Origin: Glandiceps talaboti
Lineage: Eukaryota; Hemichordata; Enteropneusta; Spengelidae
Assembly (NCBI RefSeq): GCF_964340395.1
Contig: NC_135567.1
Span: 17,073,806 to 17,137,805 of the forward strand
Length of the DNA stretch: 64,000 bases
Reading direction: 5' to 3'
Shown: positions 34,800-47,588 of the stretch, piece after piece
How positions within the stretch are numbered: the stretch's first letter is position 1
Layout of the letters: each line of letters opens with the position of its first letter
Made by a program: the position numbers and the translations under genes
The notes under the pieces: generated by a model
Databases searched by the model: none
What the model saw: the letters and a program-made list of their open reading frames with translations, nothing else
Told to the model about the DNA's origin: nothing

Positions 34800-35120
34800 T
34801 ATTTACGTATTATTCCCCAATATTTTTCTTCGTCCAGCAAATGAAAATACTGACTCGTATGTGACAACCCTTATTTCACGAGAATTTTCCGGCTGAATGG
34901 AGAAAATTCATGGGTTAAAATATGATTATGCCATCGCCAGTCATTCTCGTAAACCATCATTTCTTTCGCTACACTGGTAGGGACCGGCTTGTTAAGAACG
35001 GTGCCGTAAAACGGTCGTGGTTTGCGACGATGTCGCCAGTAATCATAAAAGAAAAATCGGGGAAAGTAATAGCAATTTTGATCGTTTTGACTCATATTTC
35101 TAACACAGCAGAACCAGTGA
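34800..35120. mobile_element. Foldback fragment followed by a GTGCCGTAAAACGGTCGTGG repeat
   Basis: 34800-34910 is a copy of the CCAATATTTTTCTTC element with mirrored halves (AATATTTTTCTTCGTCCAGC / GGCTGAATGGAGAAAATTC). 34925-35060 contains CTTGTTAAGAACGGTGCCGT, AAAACGGTCGTGGTTTGCGA; the same core is found at 39225-39285 and, diverged, at 23855-23945 and 37850-37905. Confidence 0.6.
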
Positions 35121-35472
35121 TGTAGACATATCGTGACATGCACGTGCGTTGTCGTGACGAAGAACAACCAGAGTATATATCCCATATTTTTTTTGTTGAA
35201 CCTAGCTTAAGCTTGTGCATGGTATAAAAAGAGGTATAGACAACGAATCGGATGTAAAATACAGTCCTCAAAGGTGTAAAGTTCGCTAAACATTCAGACC
35301 AATTGTTTGGTAGCTCGAGCTTAACGTTTCTAGCTATTAATAATTCTTTATCGAAAACGATGCTTAAGGTTAGACAGCTAAAGAGCCAAAGTTGTCGAAC
35401 AGTGACCTTCGGTTTCGATAAAGAGTTTTTGCTCGAAATGTTGAAGATGCACTACTAGCTGCTACTGGAACG

Positions 35473-35519
<47 letters not shown>

Positions 35520-35533
35520 GCTGCTGCTGTTGC

Positions 35534-35570
<37 letters not shown>

Positions 35571-35605
35571 GGTAGTGGTGGTGGTGGTGGTAGTGGTGGT
35601 GGTAG

Positions 35606-35655
<50 letters not shown>
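35473..35655. repeat. GTT/GCT/GGT trinucleotide microsatellite, about 180 bp
   Basis: Long uninterrupted GTT tracts with short GCT and GGTAGT interruptions. Its poly-Leu or poly-Asn frames are artefacts. Confidence 0.98.
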
Positions 35656-35658
<3 letters not shown>

Positions 35659-35744
35659 CGTTTTTTTGTTTTTTTAAACTGTTCCAAATTAATCGCCAGT
35701 ATTTTTCCCTGATATTACATTAATCAAGCTTGAGGAGGTATATT

Positions 35745-35895
35745 TATATTATTTCCTAATAATTCTCTTCATTCAACCGGAAACTACTCTTGACCTAAAT
35801 TTATCTAGCGACTAGTAGTGACAAAGCTAAACTTATTTATTAGGTCACTCTTATTTTCTTTGCCTGGACGAAGAAAAATATTGGAGAATATCATA
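35745..35895. mobile_element. Foldback MITE (CCTAATAATTCTCTTCATTC / GAAGAAAAATATTGGAGAAT)
   Basis: Inverted halves separated by a centre with GTGACAAAGC; TTGACCTAAATTTATCTAGC and TTAGGTCACTCTTATTTTC mirror each other. Parent-type sequence of the 45-bp minisatellite at 9912-10231. Confidence 0.7.
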
Positions 35896-36302
35896 TATAA
35901 TTGTATGTAGTAAGATCATGTATCATATACACTTAAATATGATTAGTTAACTATACATAAGTATCGTGACTATTAGTATCCAATTAACCTAATTCGCTTG
36001 ATACGGAAGTAACAATTCATTCATAATTGTGGTAATTTAATTCGTTAGACAAATAGAAACGAGAAATTGTACGTGTATTTCACGAGGTGGCTATCTAGAC
36101 AACCTACTTAACGAGATAGCCATTGATCTAGGCAACGTATATACTGCACTTGACATTATATCATCTAAGTCATCGTTGCTATGGTAACCTACATGATATG
36201 GGTCATTGACTCAGAGAACATGAAATTGTTATAACGAAAAAAAGCCGCCTAGTAAAAGCTGTAATGACCACAAATTATGAATTTTTAATCGTTTTATATA
36301 TT

Positions 36303-36305
<3 letters not shown>

Positions 36306-36375
<70 letters not shown>

Positions 36376-36430
36376 TGAGAGGGAGGGAGAGAGAGAGAGA
36401 GAGAGAGGGGGGGGAGGGGGAGAGAGAGAG
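36306..36430. repeat. AG microsatellite with G-rich interruptions
   Basis: About 60 bp of pure AG, then GGGGGG-containing variants, then more AG. Confidence 0.98.
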
Positions 36431-36911
36431 GTGAAGGAGGACGGACGGACGGACAGCCAAACAGACAGTCGTGTGACCCAATTGCAAAGATATAAATTTT
36501 AAGTTTTTAATCTATATACTCAATGAGCTAAGACTGTATGTATGTACCTAGCAGTTGCATGGACTACGACTATGCCGCTGTTATCCTCCTTCTCGGCTGG
36601 GGTTGGGGTGTATGAGGGGTGGGGTGGGGAGGCAGTTCAACCCATAGCGTATTAATCAAATATATTGAAACGGTGTACAATAAGCGTTAGCGGAAATGTA
36701 ATGTTTCACATTTTGGCCCTGCTTTCACTATTGAAAGCGGTTGTATTAAACATATCTACCTATATTGTCTGTAGTTACCGCTCACAATTTACCAGTCAAA
36801 GTGAACACGTTTTTAAGCTGTTTTGTTTTGGCAAAATAAGTTCAGAGTCAAAATATAAACATTAATTATGAATTAACTAAAGCTAATTGAAGTTCACATA
36901 TCGAGCTGAAA

Positions 36912-37290
36912 TTTTATTACCATGGAAACTGTTTTCATAAGTGATAATATTGAGCCCCTGAAGCCAGGTCGATGTGACATTTCGTTCTTGTGACGTCATC
37001 TCTGACATATATGTGCACCGAAGCGCAGTGGTGCATCGTTTTGCAGTACTAGTTTTATTCTGTTACCATGGAAACTATGTATTTTCATAATTCAGGTGAT
37101 AACATCGAGTCCCTGGAGCCGCTGCAAGGTCAGTGTGAAATTTTGTTTTCAAGTTGTGACGTCACCTCAGACATATATTTACACAGTAGTGTGTCGTGTT
37201 GCGGTTTTGTTACCATGGAAATTATGTTTTTTTCAAGTGATGATATTGATATTGGATAAAGAGATTCGGTCCCTGGAGCTAAGTCGATAT
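36912..37290. repeat. Tandem repeat, about 145-bp unit, with X-box-like and CRE motifs
   Basis: Two full units and a partial third begin TTACCATGGAAAC (36918, 37063, 37210). Units 1 and 2 carry TGACGTCA at 36991-36998 and 37157-37164. GTTACCATGGAAAC is close to the RFX X-box consensus and TGACGTCA is the CREB/ATF site. Whether this is regulatory is unknown. Confidence 0.7.
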
Positions 37291-37404
37291 TATATATTTG
37301 GTAACAAGCAGCGTACTAGTGAAATTAAAGTTCATTTAGCAAAATATTCAGTTTACTCATAAATATTTCATGACGATGCAAATGATAACAGATTCTCACA
37401 AGCC

Positions 37405-37808
37405 GGAGCATATACAACTGCACACACCAGACCATGGAGCAAAGGAATCTGTTACAAACAGGGAAAGTAAACAAATAAATTGGATTAATAACGCTTAGCA
37501 AAGCATGTTGGAAGTACAGAGACTTGTATTACATTTCATGATTTGATAAGAACAGTTTATGATCTCATTATGTGTATATGAATGCCAGGGGAACTGGAAA
37601 TTTGTTTGTGAAAGTAAACTATTATGCGAAGAGGCCATAAAACTGTTCTTATCAAATGATGAAATGTAATACAGATATCTGTACTTCCAATATGCTGAAC
37701 CAATTAAATGTTATTTTGTTATCCACTTCAGTTGTTTACTTGCCTTGTTTGTAATTGTATCAGGCTCAGTTCGTCCACAGTCTGATGACGGGAGTTGTAT
37801 CTCTGCTG
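37405..37808. mobile_element. Foldback element (TTTGATAAGAACAGTT family), best copy
   Basis: About 400 bp. The left half (ATACAACTGCACACACCAGA, TACAAACAGGGAAAGTAAAC, GCATGTTGGAAGTACAGAGA, TGATTTGATAAGAACAGTTT) is mirrored in order by the right half (AACTGTTCTTATCAAATGAT, TCTGTACTTCCAATATGC, GTTTACTTGCCTTGTTTGTA, AGTCTGATGACGGGAGTTGT). No coding capacity. Confidence 0.82.
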
Positions 37809-37954
37809 AAGCAATGAAATATTTAATAACTTTTGGCGTTTACATTTCGGAGGGTGCCGTAAAGAGGTGTGTGTTTTGCGACGTTGGTGGTTGCATTGGG
37901 CTAGTCCTCTGAATAAAGTCGATTGATATTTCGTTCTGATGATATCATTTCAGA

Positions 37955-37960
<6 letters not shown>

Positions 37961-38011
<51 letters not shown>
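37961..38011. repeat. TA dinucleotide microsatellite
   Basis: About 25 uninterrupted AT units. Confidence 0.98.
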
Positions 38012-38013
<2 letters not shown>

Positions 38014-38517
38014 CGGTGTTGTGTCGTGACTCCACCTTTCATGTACGTCGACAGGTCAATAAACTGTTGTAGTTATTTTACAACTGATTAGGCAATATGA
38101 ATTATTTACAAACCAACCAATTTCTTTGTGTGTCCAATCGTATATAGGTCAACCTCCATGGATAGATTGATAAGCCTCCCCCCCCCCCCGTACAGTCACG
38201 CGACTTGCGAGCTGACGCCGCGCCTGGAGCTGACCATCGGTGCGAATGATGTACATATATTTATACCGAACTGTGCTTTTATCTGTGTAGTGTGAATATT
38301 GGAATATAAGTGAACTTATGAAATTGTGACAAATTGAAATTATGAATATAAGCGAAATTATGAATAAAACTGAATATGCCTCAATCATCAGGAATCTAAA
38401 CAGTTACTTTTTATTTTAAAGTGTCAAAAATAAATAAAAGCTGAGCGATGGTATAACCATAGACATTGGAGAGAGACCACCTACTAGCTCAGGTTTATTT
38501 CGAATTCGAGTATTTGA

Positions 38518-38549
38518 CACACGCATACACGCACGCACACATACACACA

Positions 38550-38593
<44 letters not shown>

Positions 38594-38845
38594 TACATAC
38601 ATACATACATACATACATACATACATACATACATACATACATACATACATACATACATACATACATACATACATACATACATACATACACACACACGCAC
38701 ACATACACGCACGCACGCACACACACGCACACACACGCACGCACACACACACACACGCACACACACATACATACATACATACATATATACATACATACAT
38801 ACACACACACACACACGCACACACACACATACACACACACATAAA
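38518..38845. repeat. AC / ATAC / ACGC compound microsatellite
   Basis: AC runs, a pure ATAC block at about 38587-38690, then ACGC-rich and AC tracts. Frames on both strands are low-complexity artefacts. Confidence 0.98.
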
Positions 38846-39540
38846 CAGAAATTCACAGCAAGGTACTCATAGGACTCAAATATATTATGTAATATGTACA
38901 CACCATAACGTTACATTACAAATATATAATTGATCAGTTATACTGCGCAAGTAGATGTTGTTTGAAGATTGTTTGAATGATATAATAAAAAGAGTTGATA
39001 CAGTTTGCAGAATTGAGTATCACATAGTATATATAGCGAAATGCACTCAAAGAAATGATGTTTCTACAATATGACGAATTCCCCTGTGTCATAATTGTTA
39101 GCAGATTCCAGTTGATTTATCGCATCCATCCGAGAATAGAGGTAGCACGTCTTGAGACGTTCGTTTTGGTCAGAAAGGTAAAAGCATTCGCGCAAACCTG
39201 AGCTATTATTCCGAATTCTCCAGTCGGGACCAGCTCGTTAAGAACGGTACCGTAAAACGGTCGTGCTTTGCGACGATATGGGTAAAAGTGAGAAAAGGAG
39301 TTCGAAGAGCGCTTGAAAACATACATGGATACTAACTTAAAAAATTTCAGACGCTCGTAAAATTGTATTACTGGACACGATCTCATGATTAAAAAAACGT
39401 AATGGTTTGGTTCAGCTGTGAAAACTATTTGAAAACATGATTAGGCAAAAAACAAAAACGTTTGTTTCCGATAACACGACTTCAGTAAACAGGGTAGGTA
39501 GGTCGGATTTTTTAACTATTTTATTTGTTGTTGTTATTGT

Positions 39541-39543
39541 TCG

Positions 39544-39595
<52 letters not shown>

Positions 39596-39596
39596 G
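39541..39596. repeat. GTT trinucleotide microsatellite
   Basis: About 18 units; encodes poly-Gln, poly-Thr or poly-Asn in artefactual frames. Confidence 0.98.
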
Positions 39597-40199
39597 AGAA
39601 ATTGCTTTGAACAACGCCAAGACAAGATACTCGACTCCTTGGTCGCAAAACTTCTTTGATAGCTTGACTCTCAAGGAGGCATAAAAGATGTAAATGAAAA
39701 CAATATAATGTGAGCAGACTGTACTGTATAAATTATTAAACTTTGAGAAAAATGTAAAAGGCATCACTCAGAAATAGAAGTACTTTTCACCACTTTTACC
39801 TTGTTGAAAACAAATGTCTAAGGTCAACTTTTCGGTAATACACACTTTTTTTATTTGGCCATTCGTGACTCAGCGATTGATGAATTCGTGCTTGGTTGGG
39901 TAGTAGTTTATTTACACACACCACCGAAAAACAAACTTACACATTTTTTGACCGCCAGGCTAAATGTTTTAAAGTTTAATTCTGGTAATGGCATCAGATA
40001 AAAGCTTAGATAAATGATAGCGGTTTGATATCGAACTACTTATGGGTTTGATATGTTAGCGTTAACGTCAATTACAAATAAATGCTGTAGACAATTGATT
40101 GTAGTAGTGGACTGTGACCCAGACCAGACGATGACCTTTTAGCTCAGGTAACTAGTAAACAATGACCTTGGCGACCGACTTGAACGGTGTAAAACACCT

Positions 40200-41620
40200 G
40201 TTCACTACGAACATTGCTTGTCATTCGACGATTTCTGCGACATTCTGTTTTGGTCATGCATGAATTTTGATCTAACAGTGCAAATATCGTCCCAGTCGGC
40301 GCTCTACCGGCATGGTACACATCGGTATTTCGATTGCAACAAACGGATAAGATCGTTGCGTGTTCCGTTCACCTGTTTACCCATCGTCATATCAACAGGG
40401 CCAAATAAAACGTAAACAAATAAAGGCGAATTGACGGAAACTTTGTTCTCTGGTCATCTTTAGTAGTCGCATATTAGGTCATGCGAAACAAGTTTTGAGT
40501 GTTTGCACAGAATGTACCCTCTTCTGTTATTAATTTCTTCATAAAGATGTGAAAAAATGATCAATAAACCACCGCTGGCGAAAATGGAGCGTGGAACTTT
40601 TCACGTACAGGACGATCGATTCACGGCTTGAAAGGAATTCCTTGCACGAGCCTCTGTTTGACCCCAGCGTGACCTCCTTATGAATAATTAATACCATGCT
40701 AATAAGATTTCGACCAATCATTGCTGATCAAAAAAGGCACGTGACACTATATTCCCAAATTATTTTTATTCGTAATTTGTATGCAGTGAATTTGGTTGGA
40801 AAAATTGCAGTCTCTCAACGTGGATATCCCGTAGTTTTTGCTCATGTAAGGCCATATGTGCAGTTCATAAATGTCTCATGGAGGAGAGAAGTCCCCTCAG
40901 GTAAATGTTTAGTTTTTTCCATGATAAAATGTGCTCGATTTTAGGACTGTTTCCGCCTAGATATTGCCGGGCAGCGACTCCATCGATGCTATGGACCGCC
41001 ATCTTGTTCTGCTTAGGAACCGATTTCATTACCAACCTACAATATAAAATTCGTAATTTTTTACATAATCAAACATTTAATATATTTAAATATCACATAA
41101 TTGTTTTAACATCTAATGTACGGTAATCGGTCGATCATAGTGATTTATAAATGTACAAATATCGCAGGAAATCCCGAAACACGGACATGTGTGTAATGAC
41201 ATGCAGCATGAGTGAACCGCGCCCAGGCTGTCTGTCAGTTTTGACATGCACGTAGAAAGTGCCGACGAATTCGTGAATGATCCGCCGAGCTATAATTTAC
41301 CGATTTCAATTCAACGCATTTGTATTTTTGTCAATAAATGAGTGAAAGTCAAGAATATTGACGGCGTTTTAATTAGCGTCGGATAATCAATGAGTGGGTT
41401 TGGGTCATCGACGGTTCAACACATGACCTCCTATGCTTACCGCCTTGCTTCATGGTTTCGTATTACTTTCACTATACAGTTGGCATGGAGGCGTGCGATA
41501 TATCCGTGTATGATCACACTCTATCATGCATTCCTTCAAAATTATCAGGCGCACCACGCCCATCTACGGGATACTACCGCTTCCGTAGTCCTTAGCTCGG
41601 TAACCGGGACATAAACTGAA
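40200..41620. other. CpG-richer, unique-looking segment; possible promoter or first-exon region
   Basis: This stretch lacks the repeats seen around it and has more CpG. It contains a donor-like CCCCTCAGGTAAATG at about 40895, GACCGCCATCTTG (YY1-like, about 40994) and TATTGCCGGGCAGCGACTCC. No open frame resembles a known protein. It is the only part of 33-60 kb that looks like a transcription start region. Confidence 0.25.
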
Positions 41621-42559
41621 CTTGAAAGTTGGCCCCTCTGACCCCTTTCTATCTTCACAAGTTCTATTTCTACACTGTTCATATATATTCGTTACATACT
41701 CAAACTGAACGTACTGCAACACTCTATGAAAAATAACTTTGATCGACAAATGTAATTAACTGTTGAAGAGTACACGTTATGTTTTGAAAACAAATGTCCT
41801 GTATTTTTATATAGCACACTGTATTGAACAATAGTTGCTGATATTTTGGTATTGACACAATACAGTTACTAATTGATCTTGGATGAACCATAGTGAATGG
41901 TATTTTTTCCAGACAAAAAACGGCTGCTGCTACTGGTTTTCTCATTGTGTGTATCCTTGAATTGTTTTGCTTAGTTGTCATACCCTGTCATATTTAAAGC
42001 ACACAAACACATTAGCAGGAAGTAAAAAAATAACAGACATTAATTCAGTTAATCTTTGATCCACAGTAGTATGTGAAGTTGCGTTGTGTATGTAATGTTT
42101 GTTGGACAGAGAACTTAAAAAATGCTGCTTGCATCATATATGAATGACCCGCAAGTCAAAAGACCCTTTCTGTTATTCTGTTGGCATTGGTCAGTTTGAA
42201 AGTGTCCTTGAACTAGAAGCGTTGAACATAAATTATAAGAAAGGAAACTAACTAGTTCATTCAGGGTGTGGTGAAATTCTTCTCTGGTCTAAATGCTAGG
42301 AGGTGTAATGTAGCAAGTTGGGTTTTATCATTATGATAAAAATCTCCACATTGAATATTTGATTAGGTTAAGGAAAACCAGGGAAGTGAATGGGGTGGGG
42401 GGTGGGAACAGTGTGTGTAATAAGTTGTTGTGCATTTGATTCTGAGTCAGAGCTATTGTGACAGACTTAGTGCAAGAGAAATGTGATTGTAATGATATAC
42501 ACTGTAACTGTGGTAACAATTCTTTTGCCAAAGTCCATGTCCTAGTGTTCTAAGGTATA

Positions 42560-42835
42560 AGGCCTAAAAAATGTGCATGTGAGTGTGTATATGTGTGTGT
42601 GTGTACAATGTATGTATGTATGTATGTATGTATGTATGTATGTATGTATGTATGTATGTATGTATGTATGTATGTATGTATGTATGTATGTATGTATGTA
42701 TATGTGTGTACAATGTATGTGTATGTACGTGTGCATGTGTGTATACAATGTATGTGTGTGCATGTGAGTGTGTGTGTGTGTGTGTACATGTGCATGTGAG
42801 TGTGTGTGTGTGTATATGTGTGTGTATATGTGTGT
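42560..42835. repeat. TATG / GTGT microsatellite
   Basis: A pure TATG block at about 42607-42700 flanked by GT-rich tracts containing ACAATGTATGTG repeats. Confidence 0.98.
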
Positions 42836-43299
42836 GGTTATCATTTAGGATGCCTAATATTTATGCAATGCCCTTGTAGCTAGGAAACTGAACTTTGATT
42901 GAACAATACGTATTTTAATGTGACCGTGTATTATTGTAAACAACAGCATCACAGTATGGCGGAATAAATAACAGCTCTGGTTTGCGAGAATATGATCGTG
43001 TTGGATTTGCATAATTTTACTGCAGTGGAGAAGTCTGTAGGACTTAAGACTTACATAATTTTATGTTAAAATATTTACTCAGTATTTGTACCAAGGCATT
43101 CAGTTAGGCATTGATGTGGATGATGGTGATAAAATGAAGTCCTTCTTATAAAATCAAGGCAGAGGTTGATAGATGTCACTTGATATAATATGTGTAACTT
43201 AATCATTGAAATGTAGTGGGGTACAGTATACTGCAAACCCAGATATTTTTGTCACTAGAAAATTTTGTGATTTTACAGTCTGTACCTTGTTCTCAAAGA

Positions 43300-43565
43300 C
43301 AAATGTTTATTATTTACCAGACTGGTACATTGTTTTCATTTTCTAAAAGGTATTTTAGTCACTACTTAGTTTAACTAATAATCATACTGGTATATTGTGG
43401 CTATTGTACAAGAAGGTATTTTAGTCACTACTTATCTTTACTAATTACCAGACTGGTACATTGTGTTTATGTACAAGAAGGCATTTTAGTCTCTATGCAA
43501 CTTTGCAATTTTGTTTCTAGCGAAATAAGTGAAAATAAGTCTGCAGCGAAAATTTCCAGGTTTTT
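43300..43565. repeat. Inverted copy of the 64-bp tandem-repeat element of 24425-24720
   Basis: Three units with ACCAGACTGGTACATTGT, TACAAGAAGGTATTTTAGTC and ACTACTTA, followed by CAGCGAAAATTTCCAGG, the reverse complement of the flank of the other array. Confidence 0.8.
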
Positions 43566-43626
43566 AGTTTCTTGTAAAAAAATGCACAGAATTTATTATT
43601 GAAGGTTGATTCTATGGTCTTTTAAC

Positions 43627-43809
43627 CAGTGTACCCTCTAATGGTAGCCAAATTTTTGTTGTTGCGAGTCAAAATGATAAAAACTGGCATTTCTTGTGAG
43701 TCACCACATACATGTAGTAAGAGATAGGGGAACACCAAATTTTGGTGTGTAACTAGAAATTGTGTGCGCCAGTGGCACATCAAATTGGCTTTTTTTTCAG
43801 GACTTACTG
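43627..43809. mobile_element. hAT-like MITE (CAGTGTGCCCTCTAA family), perfect 8-bp target duplication
   Basis: Starts CAGTGTACCCTCTAATGGTA and is flanked on both sides by CTTTTAAC (43619-43626 and 43810-43817). The interior has AAATTTTTGTTGTTG, TTCTTGTGAGTCACCAC and AACACCAAATTTTGG. The 8-bp duplication and CAGTG terminus fit hAT. Confidence 0.9.
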
Positions 43810-43949
43810 CTTTTAACCCTAACCTTGCGACAGCCATTATGAACTTGATCTGAACAAATTCTTTGGGTCTGTTGATGTCAGTATGTTTTGTATGTACTTT
43901 GCATTATAATTACCTATGGTATCTTCATTTTATTCAGTATTTTTGTTGC

Positions 43950-44345
43950 TAAGGGTTTGGAACCATGGTAACAGAGTAGGAAGAGTATAGTAAAACGTGC
44001 TTAGATTTCCATACCTTGTACCATAATTTTAGTGGGAACCATGGCAACAGACAAACGAGTCAGTGGGATGCATTGATTTTAGTACAGACCTTGTACAATG
44101 ATCGTGATGAGGAAACAAGGTAACAGGTTAGCGGGGAATGGTTGGGGGTTGTGTTCATTGCCATACCTTGTACAATAATTTAGTGAGAAACCATGGTAAC
44201 AGAGGGGTGGGGGTTTGTGTTCATTGCCATACCTTGTACAATAATTTTAGTGAGAAACCATGGTATCAGAGGGGAGGAGGTGGGTTATTTTGTTTGCTAT
44301 ACCTTGTCAATAATTTTTGGGTTTTGGGTAGGACACAGAGTTAAC
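43950..44345. repeat. Tandem repeat with AACCATGGTAACAGAG units
   Basis: Five degenerate units of about 75 bp: AACCATGGTAACAGA followed by CATTGCCATACCTTGTACAA and TAATTTTAGTGAG. Related single units near 45040-45260, 53345-53470 and 60240 (GGGAACCCTGGTAAAAT). Confidence 0.75.
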
Positions 44346-44393
44346 AGAGTGAGGTAAACCCCAGTCAATTGTGGTACGTTTGTAGTTGCCTCG

Positions 44394-44566
44394 CAGTGTG
44401 CCCTCTAAGCCAATTTGACACGCCACTGGCGCAGGCAATTTCTAGTAACGCACCCAAATTTGGTGTTCCCCTATCTCTTACTATGTGGTGACTCACAAGA
44501 AATGACAGTTTTTTCTCATTTTTGACTCACAACAACAAAATTTGGCCATTGTTCGAGGGCACACTG
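44394..44566. mobile_element. hAT-like MITE, CAGTGTGCCC family
   Basis: CAGTGTGCCCTCTAAGCCAA at the left, CGAGGGCACACTG at the right; flanks share TGCCT only. Confidence 0.88.
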
Positions 44567-45371
44567 GTGCCTAAATAGATTCACCCTACCTACATGTACA
44601 TGTACCATAACAAAGGCATTCTTATTTTCTTTATCCTTGGCCAGGTTACATTGACAGTAACTGATGAATAATCCATTTCACGTCTATTGTGAACTTGCCT
44701 TGAACTTCAAAGTAGATTCCATAATGACCTGATAGACAGTGTCACAGTAAAAAATTGATGAATTGCAGGCCTCTGTGGAATAATGGGATGTACTGTACAA
44801 TTTATAGACTGCTGTAGGCCTTCATGGAATAAAACAGGATAAAACTTTCCACTCAAGAATTTCTTATCAATTGTAGAAAAAATAATTGACATAACAATGA
44901 TTTCTTTTGTTCTAATTAACATAATGATTTATTTTGTTCTAATTAACAATGGTTTCTTTTGTTATTAATTTTGGTATTTACCAATTGTCTTCCCAGGAGA
45001 GCATTTAATAGTGTTTGTTTGTTAATGGTATTTTTGCTAAGGTTGGGGAACCCCGGTAACAAAAAGGTAAAACTGGCATACTTTCCAATAACTTATACCA
45101 TAATTTTGGTAGGGATCCCTGGTAAAATTAGTAGGGAACTCAGGTAGATTTTACCTGCTTACCACCCTTAACAAAAACACTGGTAGGGAACCCTGGTAAA
45201 ATGACTGGGGAACTCAGGTAAATTTTAGCTGCCTACCGCCCTTAACAAAAACACTGGTAAGGAACCCTGACGTCCATTGCAGTAGTTTCTAAAGATGCCA
45301 CTGATCAAAACGTCATTTTACTAGTCTTGGACAAATAAAACTGGCTTTGAAGATACCGAAAAGTCCTCTCC

Positions 45372-45753
45372 TTAGGCCTAATAAAAAATTTTTGTTGTTC
45401 CGGTTACACTCAATTTTAGAATAGGTGGGGTAGGTAGATTTTTATTTTATTTTATTTTATTATATATTTTTTTCATGTGTGAGTGTCTACATGAAGTTCA
45501 GGTTTTCCATTGTTTTCCAAATGGTCTCTGTGTTATTTATTTCTTCCTATCAGATGTACAGCCATTACAGATTGGAAGAACAGTTTTATATTGTCTTTTT
45601 AAGTTGATATCAGTTTCCGCATCCACTACTTCTCGCGAGACTTCACTTTTTTGTGATTTTATTTTTTTTTTCTCGAATACATAACAAAAGTTCAGGGTTG
45701 GTAGTGAAAACTAGGTGGGGTCGGGTAACCAGAAACAAACAATTATTTTTTTG
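45372..45753. mobile_element. MITE, TTAGGCCTAA family, copy 1
   Basis: TTAGGCCTAATAAAAAAT, ATAGGTGGGGTAGGTAGATT, TTTTCCAAATGGTCTCTGTG, GTTTCCGCATCCACTACTTC and AGGTGGGGTCGGGTAAC occur in the reverse order and strand at 55487-55874. The right end is indistinct. Confidence 0.75.
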
Positions 45754-46214
45754 TTATACCTTATCACCCTATCAAATTGACATACCGGTAATGTTTATAA
45801 ATAACAGCCAGTGATTGTGATGCTGGGTCACCCCATGTTGTTATTTTGATGTAAATGTATGTCAAGTTGATAAGGTGGTAAGGAGAAGTCTTTTCGACAC
45901 TATCAAAGCCAGTTTTGGTATTTTCCACTACTGATAAAAATGTTCTGATCATTGGCATCTGTTGACAACTGCTGCAAGGGTTGTTGTAAGGAGAGCTAAC
46001 AATGTCTGTGGACAGTTGAATGGATTGACCTTGTCTGCAAATATTGTCAATTCTATAGTTGATCCTCTATAAAAGGAGAAAGTGATCAAAGAATAGTAGC
46101 CACACCTACATTTACAGTGTAACCAGTACAGACCATATATAAATGTACAATCTAGGAGAACATATATTGTGCAATGTATACACAGAGCAAGGAGTCTGGA
46201 CTATTTATTTCAAG

Positions 46215-46570
46215 GCACCTAGACTACTAAACATTATATCTAGACTACCAAATTAGCAGTAGTCCAGGGTACATAGACTACTAAACGTATTTAGACTACC
46301 AATTTAGCAGTAGTCCAGGGAACATAGACTACTAAACATTGTATCTAGACTACGAAATTAGCAGTAGTCCAGGACATAGACTAAACATTGTATATAGATT
46401 ACTAAATTAGCAGTAGTCCAGGGTACATAGACTACTAAACGTTGTATCTAGACTACCAAATTAGCAGTAGTCCAGGACACATAGACTTCTAAACATTGTA
46501 TCTAGACTACCAAATTAGCAGTAGTCCAGGGAACATAGACTACTAAACATTGTATCTAGATTACTAGATT
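46215..46570. repeat. Tandem repeat, about 55-bp unit, 6-7 copies
   Basis: Units contain CATAGACTACTAAACATTGT, ATCTAGACTACCAAATTAGC and AGTAGTCCAGGG. Confidence 0.92.
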
Positions 46571-46584
46571 ACTGAGACGTCACA

Positions 46585-46675
46585 ATTTTTGCAATTTTAT
46601 TATTTCTTTCTTGAATAGGTCAAAAAAAGTTTAGGGTAGGGTCGGGTAACTGCAACCAAACATTTTTTTTTTGGC
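46585..46675. mobile_element. Truncated copy of the TTAGGCCTAA MITE
   Basis: TTTGCAATTTTATTATTTCT and AGTTTAGGGTAGGGTCGGGT then TTTTTTTTTGGCCTAAT match one end of the copies at 45372 and 55487. Confidence 0.6.
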
Positions 46676-47426
46676 CTAATTTGCTGTCTTGTTAACACAC
46701 TAAAATACATTGGTACATTGCACAACTGTCGCACGACATGTTTTATTTACGATGTGCTTTCAGTTTTATTAAGAAATCTTGATAATGTTAGTTGGTTTTA
46801 TGAAAAGAATAATAATTCTTTATTTAGAAAATCTTGTCGTAAAAGGATTGAGAGCTATTTGTCAAAAGGAGAAGTAAAGGCTGTTTGCAAAAATACAATT
46901 AGTTTCATGTGTCGTAAAACTGATAGTGAAATGATTTATTTCTGTATAATATTGTGAAATTTAATACAAAATACGTGTACATTCTTGTAAATTTTTTGAG
47001 TATACTTTCGTTATTATTATATCTTTGCATGATCAAGGGTTGAAGTACACGAATCGAAACATCAGAATTTACTATAATGATTTGTTTTGTATAATATTGT
47101 GAAAGTTAATAAGAAGTACGTGTACATTTTTGTAAAATCATTTTGAGTAATACTTTTGTTGTTATTATATTGTTGTATGATCAAGGGGCATGGCATAGTC
47201 GATGAATCGAAACATCAGAATTTATCTTTCCTAAATAATTATATTGTACTGTCCTATTGATTCTTGGAACCATGAGCAATATATTCTTCACTATTGTTGT
47301 CATATATTCATTCTCTTCAAATGTTTTAAAAGTGGCACTAAAATAATTTCAATAGTTGATTTTCTGGTTGGTCAATGCATTGCATAAGATTAATTAAATT
47401 AGCCTAGATTGTCACATTTACACTAT

Positions 47427-47588
47427 AGTCTCGCTGCCAGACTCGTGACTATCATCCCTTAGCTTTGTAAGGCGCACAAAGTGTGTGCTTAGTGGCGAAG
47501 CCGCGAGAAGTGAGGGACTCTTGCGTCTAAGTCGCTTGGCATACATACATAGATTAGGGACGATAGTCACGAGTCTGGCAGTGAGACT
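47427..47588. mobile_element. Foldback MITE, AGTCTCGCTGCCAGACTCG
   Basis: Left AGTCTCGCTGCCAGACTCGT then GACTATC; right GATAGTCACGAGTCTGGCAG then TGAGACT: about 26-bp inverted repeats with one or two mismatches around a centre of about 110 bp. Only copy seen in the window. Confidence 0.85.

Noticed and set aside
46718-46957. 79-codon plus-strand open frame
   Set aside because: No homology recognised, AT-rich codon use, and the downstream sequence (TGAATCGAAACATCAGAATT) is a local repeat.
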